Below are positions 11,401-24,512 of a stretch of DNA of 64,000 nucleotides, piece by piece. The DNA comes from Pseudovirgaria hyperparasitica (Eukaryota > Ascomycota > Dothideomycetes > Acrospermales > Acrospermaceae), in the NCBI RefSeq assembly GCF_010093815.1, contig NW_022985554.1, positions 20,792 through 84,791 on the forward strand, read 5' to 3'. A model generated the notes under the pieces. It searched no databases. It was not told the DNA's origin and worked only from the letters and a program-made list of their open reading frames with translations. Positions within the stretch are counted from its first letter, which is position 1, and each line of letters starts with the position of its first letter. The position numbers and the translations under genes were made by a program.

Positions 11401-12680
11401 TCGCTGCTTCAGCTCGGTTCGAAATCGCCGATGCCTGTGTTCTCGGTAATATTAGAATATTCTGTTCAGACGTCGCAAGATTGGCCTACACTATCATGAA
11501 TTCATACTTCGATGCCGTCATTGCTCTCCATAAGATCAAGACAAGTCGATCTGATGTGGGAATACTATCGAGACGGGAAACCATCCGCAAGAACGAAGAT
11601 TCGTCGAACAGGGTCACGCCACTGTCACCTGGATGAACATGGACGGGTCCAAGAGCAAGCTTTACTAGACAGGAGTAAAGCAACTAAATATTACCCTTCG
11701 ATTATGCTTCGAGTAATCGTCGATGCTGAACACGTGTTATTACGACTTAGCGTTCTAGTAAGTATCTCTACAAGCCCGCATACCACATATACTTACCAAT
11801 ATACGTAGAGCTTCATTCAGTCTACAAGGCGGTCACATCCGCATGACTTGAGAGTTATCTGGTCGACCACAGCCGATACTTTTCGGGCCTCACCTTTCGA
11901 TGTCTGAAATCATTGGTATTTATGTCAATATGTACAAGGGGTGTGCGATGCAGTCAGGGGGTGGTGCAGGTACATGACGATACGGGCAGTGTATTTGGAT
12001 CATTTTTGATGTTTCGTAGCCTGCTCAAACAAGATATATTTGCGGTTAGTTGAGTTGATAGTCGACACGTACTGATCCATGTTGCCGATGCTCCGCCATC
12101 AACCCATGAGAGATCCAGTCGGGTTGTAACCGATGTTCGACGCGAATATATATACATATAACCACGTTCTCAAAAGTTCACTGAAGGGGTTTACAAGAAT
12201 AGCTATTTTATGCATTCGTGGGGTGCGCTGGCGCGGAAGCTTATCAGTTATTGCTGCGCAGGGATTGAAGTCAGTCACTAGACATACATGTCAAGAAGGC
12301 AAGTAACAGTGAAGGCCTCCTTGGAAGCGATACAGTCTGGACTTACGGCGCAGCACCTAGGACACGGGTGGAGATCATGCAGCCAAGCTTTCAGGCATTA
12401 ACTCATCCCTGGGGGTGGTCCACAATAGAGTTTGACTGGGCGCGAGATCCGGGTTCTTCTTACGGGTTGGGATCGATAGGCGAATAGATAAGGTTGGGAG
12501 GCACAGCACAACTCCTGCAGTTTGCCGATCAGCTTCCTCATGGGTGTTGTTGTACCTGGTACTGACTACCTTTGCTATGGCCAATAGAATTTTTTGAGAT
12601 TTTTGCAATTACAGCTGCATTATCTTCCGCGATCTGGTTGGGCCCAAGTATGGTGCGAGTCGTGGTATATGTACTTCTCT
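8409..12680. other. 4.3-kb stretch with no defensible gene; scattered coding-like fragments
   Basis: No ORF here forms a recognisable protein. The best candidates are a 40-codon plus-strand frame starting MFELTVIALRNHG (about 8534-8656), a 140-codon minus-strand frame at 9193-9615 with FSGPALFVPGGFY, and a minus-strand frame at 9805-10014 (REFCRAEPWIVITLPVGNI). The two minus-strand frames lie in the same order as a possible decayed gene, but adjoining frames carry stops and I cannot name a family. Base composition resembles the neighbouring genes rather than the AT-rich block at the right end. Confidence 0.4.
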
Positions 12681-12681
12681 A

Positions 12682-12780
12682 TGTACAAAGAAAGTCGTAG
12701 CCGTCGAGGCATGTAGTGACTGATGCTAGCGTTTTGATATATTTACACGAAGAAAGTCGTGACCGTTGAGGCGTGTGGGG
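12682..12780. repeat. Imperfect direct repeat, two ~25-30 bp copies
   Basis: Two copies of a unit beginning GAAAGTCGT and ending GAGGCRTGT lie about 65 bp apart (near 12685-12712 and 12752-12776). They differ mainly by transitions. They sit just beyond the stop codon of the minus-strand rhodopsin-domain gene, in its 3' flank. Confidence 0.6.
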
Positions 12781-12802
12781 GTGTCCGGTGCGTCCGCTTC
12801 AA

Positions 12803-14227
12803 TTACCAGCTCTCCTTGCGCGTCATGCGCTCTATCGCACGTGTCTTCCGCGCTTCAATCTCTGCGATCTTGCGCTGCACTTCAAGGGATGTCTGGTTTC
12901 GTGTCTGTTCGATAGTATCTATATCAGCGGTCTTCGTGCTTGTACCTTGACTGGCGGTGCGCTTCGGCGAGTCGCTGACTGAGTCGCATTTCCAGTGATC
13001 GAAACCTTGCTCGGGATCAACTAATGTTACCGGGCTCATGGCATGCAAGGGAAGCTCTTCGGACGGCGTGCTGGTCGTGACAGCACGGCCGATTTCAATG
13101 CTGCGTAGTCTCTTCGGGGTGAGCTCTATTCGGCGATCAAATTCGACAGGGACAGTAGTGTGTGATTTCGAGCTGTATAGGCGACGTGAGCCTTCGGCGT
13201 AGTGGCTGATTGGGCCCCTCCAGGCGCGGAGTAAGGGGCGGAGGGTTGCGAGAGAAGAAGCTGTAATAGCAAGACCGACTTCAAGAACGGACCAGGTGGC
13301 AATGTCAACAGTAGAGTCTTCCATAGTCAGCATGCGGACCTGTGTGCAGAGACGATGACTTACAAAGAAAGTCTGGTGATCCCAAATGGTGAAGGTAGAA
13401 CATGCGGACGAGAGGACAACATCCAGCACTGGACCAGTCAGTATATAAATTCGCCAGAAGTGGAGAGAAGAGACATACAATCCGGCCATGCCTAGTATTG
13501 GAACAAGGCCAAATTTCTTTAGTCTGGTCATGTCTAAGTTCCAGACCAATACGGCAGGTAAAGCCACGAAAATCATATCGCATGCTGCACATGCTGCACC
13601 ATAGAGATATCCCAGATCGATCATGATTTGATTTGGGATGCAGTGTCCTTCAGACCCTGGATAGACCTTTTTCCAGTAGTACGATACAGGGGTACACTGA
13701 AACGCTACCACACAGATAAAGGCCGTGCCTGACACCATGTTTGAAGTGACCGTAAAGAAAACGAGGTATCGTTGCCATCGAACAACGGTGATACGTAGGA
13801 AGAAGAAGCCAACGGATATTCGTGCAATCGTGAGTACAGTCCCGTACAGGAGGTAGCAGAGCCACCACAACTGTGAAAGTTGGTCAGGAATTTTGCCTTA
13901 TTACGAGCCATTCGGTAACATACCAGATACGCTATCTCGGCGTCGTCATCGCTGATGTCTGTACGGTGTTTTCCTACGCCGAATATCGTGCTTCCAATTG
14001 AGCACCCCATATGACCCATAAAAACACACTGTGTATACGTCAGATCCACGAACATAAATGCAATAGACTATCACACTCACCAAGGCGACAATAATAAGCC
14101 AGTCATCTGTTCCAAATGCCCGTACGATTTGTTTGCGCACATAGACTCGCAGCAGAGTCGAAACAACGGATGTAAACAATAAAACAGCTGAAGCAACGCA
14201 TAAAGACAATGCTCGGCCAGCAGCCAT
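12803..14227 (-). CDS. Rhodopsin-domain (SAT4/PTH11-like) integral membrane protein
   Basis: Member of the large fungal family of seven-helix membrane proteins; several relatives are candidate GPCR-like sensors, but the ligand here is unknown. Five exons on the minus strand: 14081-14227, 13924-14028, 13479-13870, 13364-13428 and 12803-13317, with introns of 52, 53, 50 and 46 nt. The joined product is 407 aa, within the usual 350-450. Family landmarks: RVYVRKQIVRAFGTDDWLI after helix 1, WWLCYLLYGTVLTIARISVGFFF, CTPVSYYW, a Cys-containing loop ending GHCIPN, VRMFYLHHLGSPDFLY (created across an intron) and DIATWSVLEVGLAITASSLATLRPLLR. The last 120 residues are a charged cytoplasmic tail ending in a basic helix. 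All splice junctions restore conserved sequence and no stop interrupts the product. Confidence 0.88.
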
Positions 14228-17200
14228 GTCGTTAGGCGCACCTCGTGTGTCGTGTGCTCGATTTTGTATAGTCTTCGCTCATGCCATAGAAGTCTCGCAA
14301 CATTCCTCCTCTTGAGTAAGATTTTCGTCCCGTTTCTTTATGGCACTCAGTCTCCACAAAGCACATGTGAGGGTATTAGGAGTCGTGAATTGCTTCACGA
14401 ACGTCTCTACAGCAGAAGGAGAAGTAAGGTACGAGGCAACAATGCGGGACTGGGGTAATCATATGATAGCCTAGCAGCGCGCAAAGGCCAGTATTAGTGG
14501 TACCGTAGGATTGTGGAAGTGGCACTGTACGTTTTTGACGGCTAGAGCCCAGTATGACAGGGATCCGCATATGTCCGTGCCTGACATCCTGGGAAAAACG
14601 TCAATCTTTGCTGTGCTGGGGAATAAGTAGTACGACTCAGTCAGTCAGAGGCCAACGATCTACAACCGCTCTCCCGCCATCAATTCGTTAACCTTATTTA
14701 GACTCGCTGGTGTGACAAATTAGGGTTAACAAGACCTGCATATGCATGCAAGAGGGTGACTTTTTACACCTCTTTACAGCGTAAATGTTAACCGAAGATG
14801 TATGCATGTGCTGTGGAGTCAGTTCGCAGTCTCGAAGATAACTCTTCGAGTTCGAGGAACCCCAAAGGCAATGTTTCAGGATTGCTCCATGCGCTTTTGG
14901 TGGCGATTAGTCTATTGGCAGCATGCAAATGGCGCCATGGGGGAATAGGTGATTGGTATCGGTAGCATTGAGCTTTCGAAGGCTGGAATTCAAGGGATTT
15001 CTTGGTAGGTGGGTGCCACTACATCGGGGGAGTACAGCCGTAGCTGGGTTTATCCTAGTCGTATCTTTTGATTGGCTGCAAGATGGTGGATCGACGTGTG
15101 CCTGACAGGGGCTACGTGCGTGGTTAGCCACTAGCCGATTTAGGGCCGTCCCCGCACCCGTAGCACCGGCACTCGGTGGTCTGGGTCCCCGTTCCCGCTC
15201 ATTGCCGTGGAGACTCTCTGCCCGTGCTTCATCATGACATGTTGGGTTGACAGAAGCTAACAGTGTCGTTTACCAGCTGGGTTAATCCATGCCACAAAGC
15301 TGAACAGGCCTCGCCAAGTCCACTTCGACCGTTAACTACAATCTCACGAGATGCGGTAATCTTACCTCTTGCTGGTTCCCGCTGAACCTGACGTGTATCC
15401 TCCCACGCAGATGACTCGAGTGATGGTCGAAGATTGCGCAACAATCGACAGCACAATACGTGCGCGACTTTCGTCTATACCAAGTCCTATCATTTACATC
15501 ACATGCACGCTACACGTTTCTTCACATCGGATCATCCTCTGTACTCGAGCTACCTTTCCAATCAGACCATCATCCTATGGTGGACCTGGGAGTCTATACT
15601 ATAATCAGCACCAAAATCCTCAGCGTTTCCTGGTAGGCAACCGGATGAGATGTGTGATGTAGCCTACGCAGGAAATACTCATGGTCATTGCGCCTGCGAT
15701 GATCCACTTTAGGACATCAATTGACTATAGACTAGCCAAGTCCTGGTAGTCCGGGCTCAACAAAGAGTTCCTTCTCTTGAAATGCTATAGGAGAAGCATT
15801 GGGCTTCACACTGACCCAACCTATCAAATGACATTTGTAGCCTGGGCTATGTTTAGCTCTTATAATTTACCTACAATGTCAGCTGAGTGACATGGCAACC
15901 TCGCTGTCTATATTAGTCATCGTGACTAACCTTCTGATCGCCCTTGAACATACAAGGGTTAGAGGCTGCACAAGTCTTCCTGTATGCTTATTTGCGAAGC
16001 TTAGAGTCCCCGCCGGAATCGCGTATGTATTCCGCTACTCTCGAATACATAATAGTACACCATCGGCGCGAACTTATATGACGAGGCTATGACTAAAGCG
16101 CCTTGGCGCGGGCCGTCAGATGTGTCAACGGAATTTTCAATCGGATAAGTCTCAACTTCCCATTCCTCTTACAGCACTAACCATTGTAGTAGCGTCTCGC
16201 TTGCGGAGCTTGCACTCCAAAGAATATTGCATATGTAAACTCTGCTCAATTAGCCCCTGATCATGCCTTCCAAGTTATACTGTATAATTACATGACAAGC
16301 ACCCTGTCAAAAGATGGAAAATACTGAGTCGTCAATCGTACCTGGAACAGAGACTCCTCATGAGGCGTGCGGCTGATCGAACGACCCAGAAATGAATGAA
16401 AGGTCTGCAGCAGGCGAACTCACGTGGTGGATCATTAAGCATGCAATAAGTACTCGCACACCAGCGGTACCGCCTTCACATTATCATCGAAACGTCGATT
16501 GTGGTAAACTCGTTGCTGCAGAAATGGATTGCATCAATCGCTGATCCGGCTCTACCTGACGCCGGGTCTCATGCAGGTTGCAAGGACTACTGTACTTATC
16601 TAGACTAAAGAAAGCTAGTACACCTTGTTGCATTGTGGATCAAGGAGAGTGGCATGGAGGTATTTCTTCTTTTCCTTCTTTCTTTATCTTGACACGTTCT
16701 GGGACACTGGCATTCCCCTGTCGTCATAGTGAAAGACACAGTTGTCCACTGAGTCACTATTTTCACTTTGCTGAACATGCCCTCATGAAGAATGCCATCA
16801 TGTTTCCACGCACATCAGTCTCTCGACTGTTTCACTCATCAATGTGTCCGTACTAGTATACGTACAAACTGCTAGAAGCCTAGACCTAACTAGGCACCAT
16901 CGGTCTTACATTATACGGTATTAGAAATGTTCGTTAATTGATGGTCTGAGTCGAAAGCGGCTGCTAACAGCAGTTTGCACGAGAGCATGCATGTTTCAGG
17001 GGAGGCATCTTATACATGGGTCAGATGTCACAAATCGCAGTATGTTAGTACGATGTGGAGTCATGAAGAGATAGAGAAAGTTAGGTGTGATTAGGAATAT
17101 GTTGTATTCCATACCATATACAAAACCAAACTTCGTTGCTATCCACGGACTCGCGATCCTTCCTCTCAGCTCTAGGGCAGAGTAGCTCTCAGGAGGGGCG

Positions 17201-19397
17201 CTGTTGTAGCCTCAGATGGCCTCAAATCACTATTTCATAGATGTATTGGGTATCATAATCTCTACGAACGCCTTTGACCTCTACTGAGTCATGCATATCT
17301 GCACCGACGCCAACTATACAAAGAATGCTTTCTCCTCTGGAGCCCGTTCGAGCTCCCTCCTCCCAACTAAATCATCTCTCTAGAATACGATCCGCCTTTA
17401 TCACAATCGTCGTCATCGGTGCACCAATATCTCAGGTCCACCTCACTGCAGCGCGATATGAGAAGGCGCTTCTTTTGAAAGGATTTGAGGATTTTCTCGA
17501 GCTAGTCTTTGTAGTAGGTTGTTTCTTTTCGGATTCGTCGATGAGCGTCTTAGTGTCTGGGACAGTGTCAGCTTATACGTTGCTAAGGGTTCATGGAAGG
17601 ATTGTACCGAAATCGGATGGCTGGCAGAGTCCACAGTCGCATTTGCGATGTGACGAGGGCGAATCGCCAAAGATGGTTTGCATTTGAGCGTAGAGCTCGG
17701 GAGACATGTTCATACTCGACATATTGATTGTAGTTTTGGTAGTGTAAAAATTCGTAAGATAGGATTACTATTTCCGAGTGTCGATGTCTGTGGGTTTTCA
17801 CTTATCGAGTGTAACGAGACGATATTTACGACGTAGCGGTGCAGGTGATGTTCACGAGGATAATGACTCTTTCCCATGTTTCTTCGCGGGGCTCTCAAGC
17901 TTATATTTCCAACCCTCTCAGATGTGGCTTACATCCAGAACCTCTTTTACCAATTGCACGTCTATTTCAGCACATCACCAGAATTCGTCTGCGGGGCGTG
18001 CATCTCAGTGGCAATGATCGCTGTCCCCGGAACCAGGTTACACAGTCAGGCTGCAGATACTGGTCAAAAGTTCCAATCGCCATGCGTGACTTCCCGGTCG
18101 GCTGCTCGAGACAACGCCCATGAGCCAGGATCATGGTGGTTCTAGCCGAATAGGCAAGCCACACGAACGCCGGATTGAGTTGATGCCTTCAAACACGCGA
18201 CGACTAGGCTTCTTGCGGAGTAGTAGGGCTCAACGTGCATTAAGCGAGAATGTCTGGATCGTGGTCGAATATGCAAAAGTTGATTTGCTTGCCAGCTATC
18301 AACATTTGCATCCCGTGATATTATTATATATATATCGATATGTAGAGGCATCAGACGCTTCTCTCATAAGGAAGCGTGATCGCTGGGATGTATCAAGTCT
18401 GGATCGATTGGCGCTTGGATGGGTATGGATGCTTGCCAAGAAGATGTGTACGAGTTCGAAGTCTCGATGCATAGACATTGTTCTGGTCGAATTTGAGCTT
18501 TTGCACACACAATGACAGACGTCCTTCGAAGGCTTGGTATTGCCGGGTCTGTTACTTGCCTCCATGCGGGACAAAGATTTGTGCTGGGACAGTCCTGACT
18601 CCTGGGTGGGGTCCGGCTTTCTACAGAGAACCTCGAGGACAGCCGTAGCCATGAGATGGCACTCATCATAAGAGTACAGTTCTTAATCAGAAGATCAATA
18701 CAGTGAGACGGAGCGAGGATGTTAATTTTCTCTGGCGCCGTTCTCTATATGCTTCCCATTGTCGTATCAGTGTGATGTGTTGTGGAAGGTTGCTTCGAGA
18801 GCGATTCCGTATGCCTGTTTCTTGGTACCAGGATAAATAGAGATGATCTACTTGTTCTTTTCCATACGTCGAATGTTCTCTAGTGGAAGACATCCATTGA
18901 GGTTTGAGCTAGGTTCAAATGTAGTGGGTTGACATACCGCGGATTCGGCTTAGGCTTAACGTCGTCCCATGGCATGAGTTGTTGCATGTGCTCGGCCTGT
19001 CGTCATTCGAAGCCTGTAGGCGTAAAAATCATACTAGTCAGCAGAAAGGCCACCAGCGAGATCACCAGCTGACCCACCAAGTAGGGCTTGAGCAGACGAT
19101 ACCTTTTGGTACGGAGCTCATGTGAACTAGTCGTGGGTTGGAATGGTACGCTCATAAACGTTGTAGTCGTAATCAAACCAACTCAGCATTATACATACTC
19201 ATGCCTAAGGCAGCATAATACAAGCGAAGCCCCGCCATAGATATAAGCGAGATAAGAGGGTTGAGTGGGTCACGGCGCACTCCGTAACTCACATGCAGTC
19301 TCATGATAGAGACTCGGCCGACATGCGGCATGCGATCCCTTACCTAATCTGTGTGGCGGATTAGAGCTCCTCAGGCTATGATACCAATAAACACAAC
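14228..19397. other. 5.2-kb gene-poor stretch
   Basis: No recognised gene. Overlapping short frames at 17274-18145 on the plus strand include hydrophobic runs (for example a 137-codon ORF at 17274-17687), but they shift between frames and match no family; they may be the ghost of a membrane-protein gene. No terminal inverted repeats, LTRs or tRNA genes were seen. Confidence 0.4.
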
Positions 19398-20483
19398 ATG
19401 GCTGACACTATAGACTCTGCGGTGTCCAAAGACAACCTATTCATTCCGGTGAGGAATCTTGAGAGCTAAGGTTCAAAGCTTGCTAATGAGGAATAGCTCA
19501 TCGATTTCTCTCACTTCACATCCGGCACAGCTTCAGAGAAGAAGGCGGCTGCCGACGCCGTGCTGAAAGGCTTCCAGCAAGCAGGCTTCATCTACCTCAA
19601 GAACCATACAATACCGCTTCCCGATGTCGAGAACGCATTCAACTACTCCGCAAAGTTCTTCGCACGTCCCCAAAGTCAGAAAGACGAGTTGGAATGGTAC
19701 AGCCCGGAGGCGAACCGCGGATACGTCCAGCAAGGGCGAGAGAAGGTCACAGACCTTATAGATAAGGAAGACGTTGCAGCATTGAGGGGAGATGTACCAG
19801 ACCTGAAAGAGTCGTTGGAGATTGGGAGAGAAGGCGAGGAAAACTGCCCAAACATGTGGCCGGACAAGTTCGATGAAGAAGGCAAGACCTTCAAGGAGTA
19901 CATGATTGGCTTCCATGACCAATGCAAACGACTACACGCTCAAGTGATGCGCGCCGTAGCTCTGGGTCTCGGAATCGAAGAAAGCTGGTTTGACAGCTTC
20001 ACAGACCGTGGTGACAACACGTTGAGACTGCTACACTACCCAGCTGTGGCCAAGGACGTCTTCAAACGGAGCGATGGGAGGATGCAGGTGCGCGCTGGCG
20101 AGCACTCTGACTATGGCTCAATCACCCTACTCTTTCAAGACGCGCGCGGGGGCCTCCAGGTCAAGTCGCCACAGAACACATTTGTGGATGCAACTCCCAT
20201 ACCAGGAACTATTGTTGTGAATGCTGGAGACCTCCTCGCGAGATGGTCAAACGACACGATAAAGTCCACCAAACATCGGGTCATCGAGCCACCACCAAAC
20301 CCCGACCAGGCCACGCCTGGCGATAAGTATCCACCGCGCTACTCGATTGCTTATTTTTGCAATCCAAACTTTGGTCGTACAATCGATGCGATCCCGGGAA
20401 CATACGCAGATGTCAAGGACAAGAAATACGAATCGGTCAACAGCGGGGAATATCTAGTGCAGCGTCTGACGGCGACATATTGA
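19398..20483 (+). CDS. 2-oxoglutarate/Fe(II)-dependent dioxygenase (isopenicillin N synthase-like)
   Basis: Non-haem iron oxygenase of the DIOX_N / 2OG-FeII_Oxy family, whose fungal members act on small molecules such as metabolites, nucleobases or plant-derived compounds. Two exons, 19398-19448 and 19497-20483, with a 48-nt intron (GTGAGG...AATAG) that joins the N-terminal strand NLFIP-LIDFSHF; 345 aa. The iron triad is complete: His220 and Asp222 (GEHSDYGSITLL) and His277 (KHRVIEPP). Arg298 in RYSIAYF fits the 2-oxoglutarate carboxylate-binding position. The N-terminal substrate domain carries GFIYLKNHTIP. Its substrate cannot be told from sequence. It stands alone among gene-poor flanks, so I see no cluster evidence for a particular pathway. 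Confidence 0.93.
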
Positions 20484-23400
20484 CATTCATGCTCTGATGT
20501 AACGCACTGCGCTTGAGATAGAATTCACCAATTACACCAAATCGAACTGCTGCACATGGCCGTTTCCCGGTCGGTGTTCGTTCTGTGACGATGACTGTTG
20601 TTCAAAGTACCGCTTCCGCTTCAGATTTGTCGATGGTTGAGTGCTATCTCTTAGATTGCATCTGGATGCCCTTCTCGTCATCTAAACCCCTTTCTTCGTT
20701 CAAAGTAGTCACATATCTCACGCATTGCTTGCAGGCCAACGCCATACAGCACAAAGAATCTCTCGCGCCATCACCTGATTTCTACATTAAAAGGCACTCT
20801 TTATGATGCTCCAGGCCAGGGGGGCTTTGATAGATGTGAGGAGCATATCTGATATCCCGTCAATGGAACCCACACCGCACCGCTTGACGAGACTCTCATA
20901 CTTGGTTTGCGCGCAACATCTGGTGTATGCTAGACTACAGCTATCATGTCAAACCATCCGCACTAACGCTGCGTGAGAGATTGTCCAGTCGAGTAGAATG
21001 GATCCTCCAGTCCTCTACAAACTTGAGACATAGTGCTGCAACATGTTATATGTGTAAAAACGCGCAAACCAACGATATACAACATCAATTCAAAGATCTC
21101 CTTCTGACAGTAAATTTCAACGGTCCAGCGCATGCTTTAAATATCTCTGGCTTGACACGGATCCAGCATGGCCATCAACCCGTCCAGCTTTGCTACATTA
21201 TCTTCTCCCTGCTTCTTATGGTCATCTCGATACTTGGTGAGTTTCTTCTTATTCAGAACCTGGAAATAGAGTGTGCTGGTGCGGTCAACGTCGCACGTGC
21301 AGGCCCCCAGAGTTTGATGTCTTGAAACAAGGGGCGGGTGAGGTTCATGTAGGTCCTAAACTCTAGAGACCGGACGGTGGTTGTTGGCTGCGTCGTTCCG
21401 CACGTATCGTCCATGAGCTTGTCATTTCCCGGGGTTTGTTGCAGACTTTCTTCCACGACGTCCTGAGCGGCATCGTATAACTCGCCGTCCCGCAGGAAGT
21501 GTGTCCATGTTCACCCAAGGAGCTGCCCTCAAAGATATTGGTCATGGCGCCTCTGTGCTTTGGCACGCACTACTCAACTCTCATCTTCAACCGACCAAGC
21601 ATGATGGTGAACAACCTCTAGATTAATCAAGGGCTCGGGGATTCCAGACATAGTCTATACACGAACCCGCCGGGCTGGTCCTACGACTCATATCAAAAAC
21701 CTGGCGAGGCTTTCTCTTCGATGCAACCCTATTCATGACTTCATGCTAGATATGAATGGGCAGCAGGCTACGGACACCACATCCATCCCGAGAGAGCACC
21801 CGAAGAGGCTTCGAGTCGGCAGGACCAATCAAACTATCTGCACGAAGCAGGAGGTTGGGAAGCGATGGTATAGATGCCATGGCAGGCGTTTGCGTACCAA
21901 ACTCGTCAAACGCGCCCTGTATTACAAGACATTAGGCAGAATTCCCCTGAACTGGATAGCTTTGCGTGCGACTAGATGTAATCATCAACAATGAATCTCA
22001 TGAAGACATACGACAAAACTTAACTGGCTTTAACCATGAGATTGATAACAAGATGTCCAGTCTCTGCAGCCCCCTGACTTGTTGGAAGCTGCGCGCATTT
22101 GCAGACTGCTATCACATTTCTGTGCTCTAGCAGACGAAGCAGGCTTTCGTAATCATTGTTTTCGTGGCCCTCGTCCTGATGATGATGATGATGATGATGA
22201 TGCTTTTGGCACGGGTGGGAACTGATTACCACCTAAGCATACTCGCCTTCAATAAGCGTTTTGGGCGACTTTCCCAGACCAGCTCCACAACATCATCAAT
22301 CAGAAAGGGGGGGGGAGGGTTTCGTTATTGAAGAGAATGAGTTAAAGTCAAATCCAGATCTAACTCTACGAAGCCTTGATCAGGCGTCCCCGCACAAGTC
22401 GTAGACTCTGGATTCAATGAATCATACTGACTTTCAGTGTTTGTCAAGGTTTCAGACTGGAAGCCAAGTCCTGAATGCTGCTGCAGCTTGCTAGAGTTCT
22501 GGAACCAGGTTTAGAAAGTAACCCAAGCATGTTGAGCTTCAAGCATCATCTTCTCGGTAGTGTTACGGGCATGGAGCCCCTCGTCGACATGTGCTGTGAA
22601 CTGCGAATGAAGTCCCGGGCAATCTCCCAACGTCGTGGAGATCGAAGTCTGGAAGAACGCTCATTTCGTTCAGCTGGTATGGATGTGCGGCATTGGCGAC
22701 GAGGCGTTAATGTAGGCGACCTGTATTTCAGGACTGAAGGTTTTATAGGAGCATTTGTGACATGGTCTTCCTCTAGGGCGCTTCAAGCTACTTCTCCGTC
22801 TCCTGGTTGCAAAGACAGTGTTGCTGTCTTTGCGTTGAGTTTTTCTGTCAACATCTATACGTGGTGCATGAAGTCGCGCGGTGGAGTTTCTCTACTCTCT
22901 GGAACATACCCAGACCATCAGCCATGATATCCATGAGACGTTGGGAGATGGCCTGGAGTCCGGCTCAAGGGTCACATAACACGTCTCCATTTCGGTCGAG
23001 ATGGATTAATAGTTCTACGTAAGGGAAGAGCAGCGAAGAACTGTGCTTGCGCGCGCTTCGTAACACCGCACAGTCGACGTCTCCCGTGGATGCAGAGAGG
23101 ACCTTCATGAAAGCTCAAGTAAACCCTCGAATTCTACACAGTTAGCCAAGCCAAGCTTCCCAGGCTACCCGCTGTCAAGAGATAGAGAATCAAATGTAGC
23201 GATCAACATATTGCCTAGATAGTGGAGTTACTTTGTGTCAGTAACATCATGACGAGTACAGCACGACTGGCAATCAATTGAGGCTCTTAGATCCAAGAAA
23301 TCACAGTCTTTTATCGAACTCGTGCAGAACCTCCATCTTGAGAATGTGCCACTGACGGAGAACCAAAATCTGGTGATTCCATGCGTACCGTTGATGAACA

Positions 23401-24463
23401 ATCCTTTAATATCCTCAGTATCTAAGGTCCTGGCGTACTTCCGTAGGCGGTACTCATACAGTTTAGCAGACAGCGATACTTAGATAGTAGAAGTACATAC
23501 ACACCATACGTCACTCGGCGTCTTCTGCACCGGTCGCAGCCCCTTCGAGTGTGACCCCCCTCCCACCATCGGGAGATTCCTACGCAGTCGGTGGCCTGAC
23601 CTTGCAAATTTAAAATCGCGACACAATGAACGCCGACATAGCAGCCCAAGGAGATGTCTTCGAATAGCAGACAGAATAAGGATTACACCTGAATGAAATT
23701 GATAGACATTATACAGACCGACATCAAGAACCACGAACAAAACATTCACACAGAGTGCGCCACCGCAATAGCAGAGACGTATGGCTGTTCCCGTCCGTCG
23801 GCAAACGACATTGACGGTTCGAGCTAAGATTAAAGTTTCGGAGCTAAGCCATAAACCAGGCTCCTTATGCAGATCTAGCTCTAATAGGCTAGTACAAACT
23901 CCACAGGTGCCCCCTTACTAAGTACTTCCCCCCTCTGGCAGCCCTGCCTTGTCTGCCCCGCATACAAATTCCTGATTTGCGTGTCTGCCTTTGGAACGAA
24001 CACGCTCAATCATCTAATTAATTAATTAATTGATTAGGCTCTGCTTTGCACCTAGTTCTCTCTCACCTCACCCCGGCAAAGCGAACATGAAACCATCCTT
24101 CGTGTGTGATGGCGGTAGACAAGATGATGGAGGACCCTCTACCTGGTATTATGCCACTTGCCAGAACATTGCACTCGGGATCTCAGTATCTCTGCCATAC
24201 CTCCACACGGCACAGACAGATTGATATCCACCCAAGACCCAAGTGCGCACACAGGTCTCTGTTCTGGACATAACACAGGGTATACATGAGATCGCAGAAG
24301 ATCATCACACATGGGGAGGGTTTTTTTCATTCTGAACCCGCTGTAATACCAACAAAAGTAGAACTGTCGTGTTTGTCGTCGTCGTCGTCGTCGTCTTCTC
24401 CTTCTTGACTTTTCTGCGTTTCCATGTGTGTCTGTCTGTCTGTCTGCTAGTGCTCCGCCGGAT
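20484..24463. other. 4-kb gene-poor stretch with possible decayed coding DNA
   Basis: No intact gene recognised. On the minus strand between about 22324 and 22860 a chain of frames reads as protein-like: a basic run RRRRSSLKRPRGRPCHKC, then a frame change, then a Gln/Ser/Thr-rich end that stops at about 22324. In-frame stops and shifts suggest a dead regulator-like gene, but I cannot prove it. A GAT microsatellite lies at 22178-22202, a short TAAT repeat near 24016-24036 and a GTC repeat at 24375-24395. Confidence 0.35.
22178..22202. repeat. (GAT)n microsatellite
   Basis: About eight uninterrupted GAT units in non-coding DNA. Confidence 0.9.
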
Positions 24464-24512
24464 ATTATAAATTAATATATATGTAAAATATATATATGTA
24501 TATATATATACC
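24464..24512. repeat. AT/TA simple repeat
   Basis: Alternating TA tracts immediately 3' of the minus-strand GT2 gene stop codon; a likely A/T-rich 3' end or polyadenylation region for that gene. Confidence 0.7.

Noticed and set aside
17274-18145. Cluster of short plus-strand ORFs with hydrophobic stretches
   Set aside because: They change frame repeatedly, match no family and have no consistent splice sites; noted only as possible relic.
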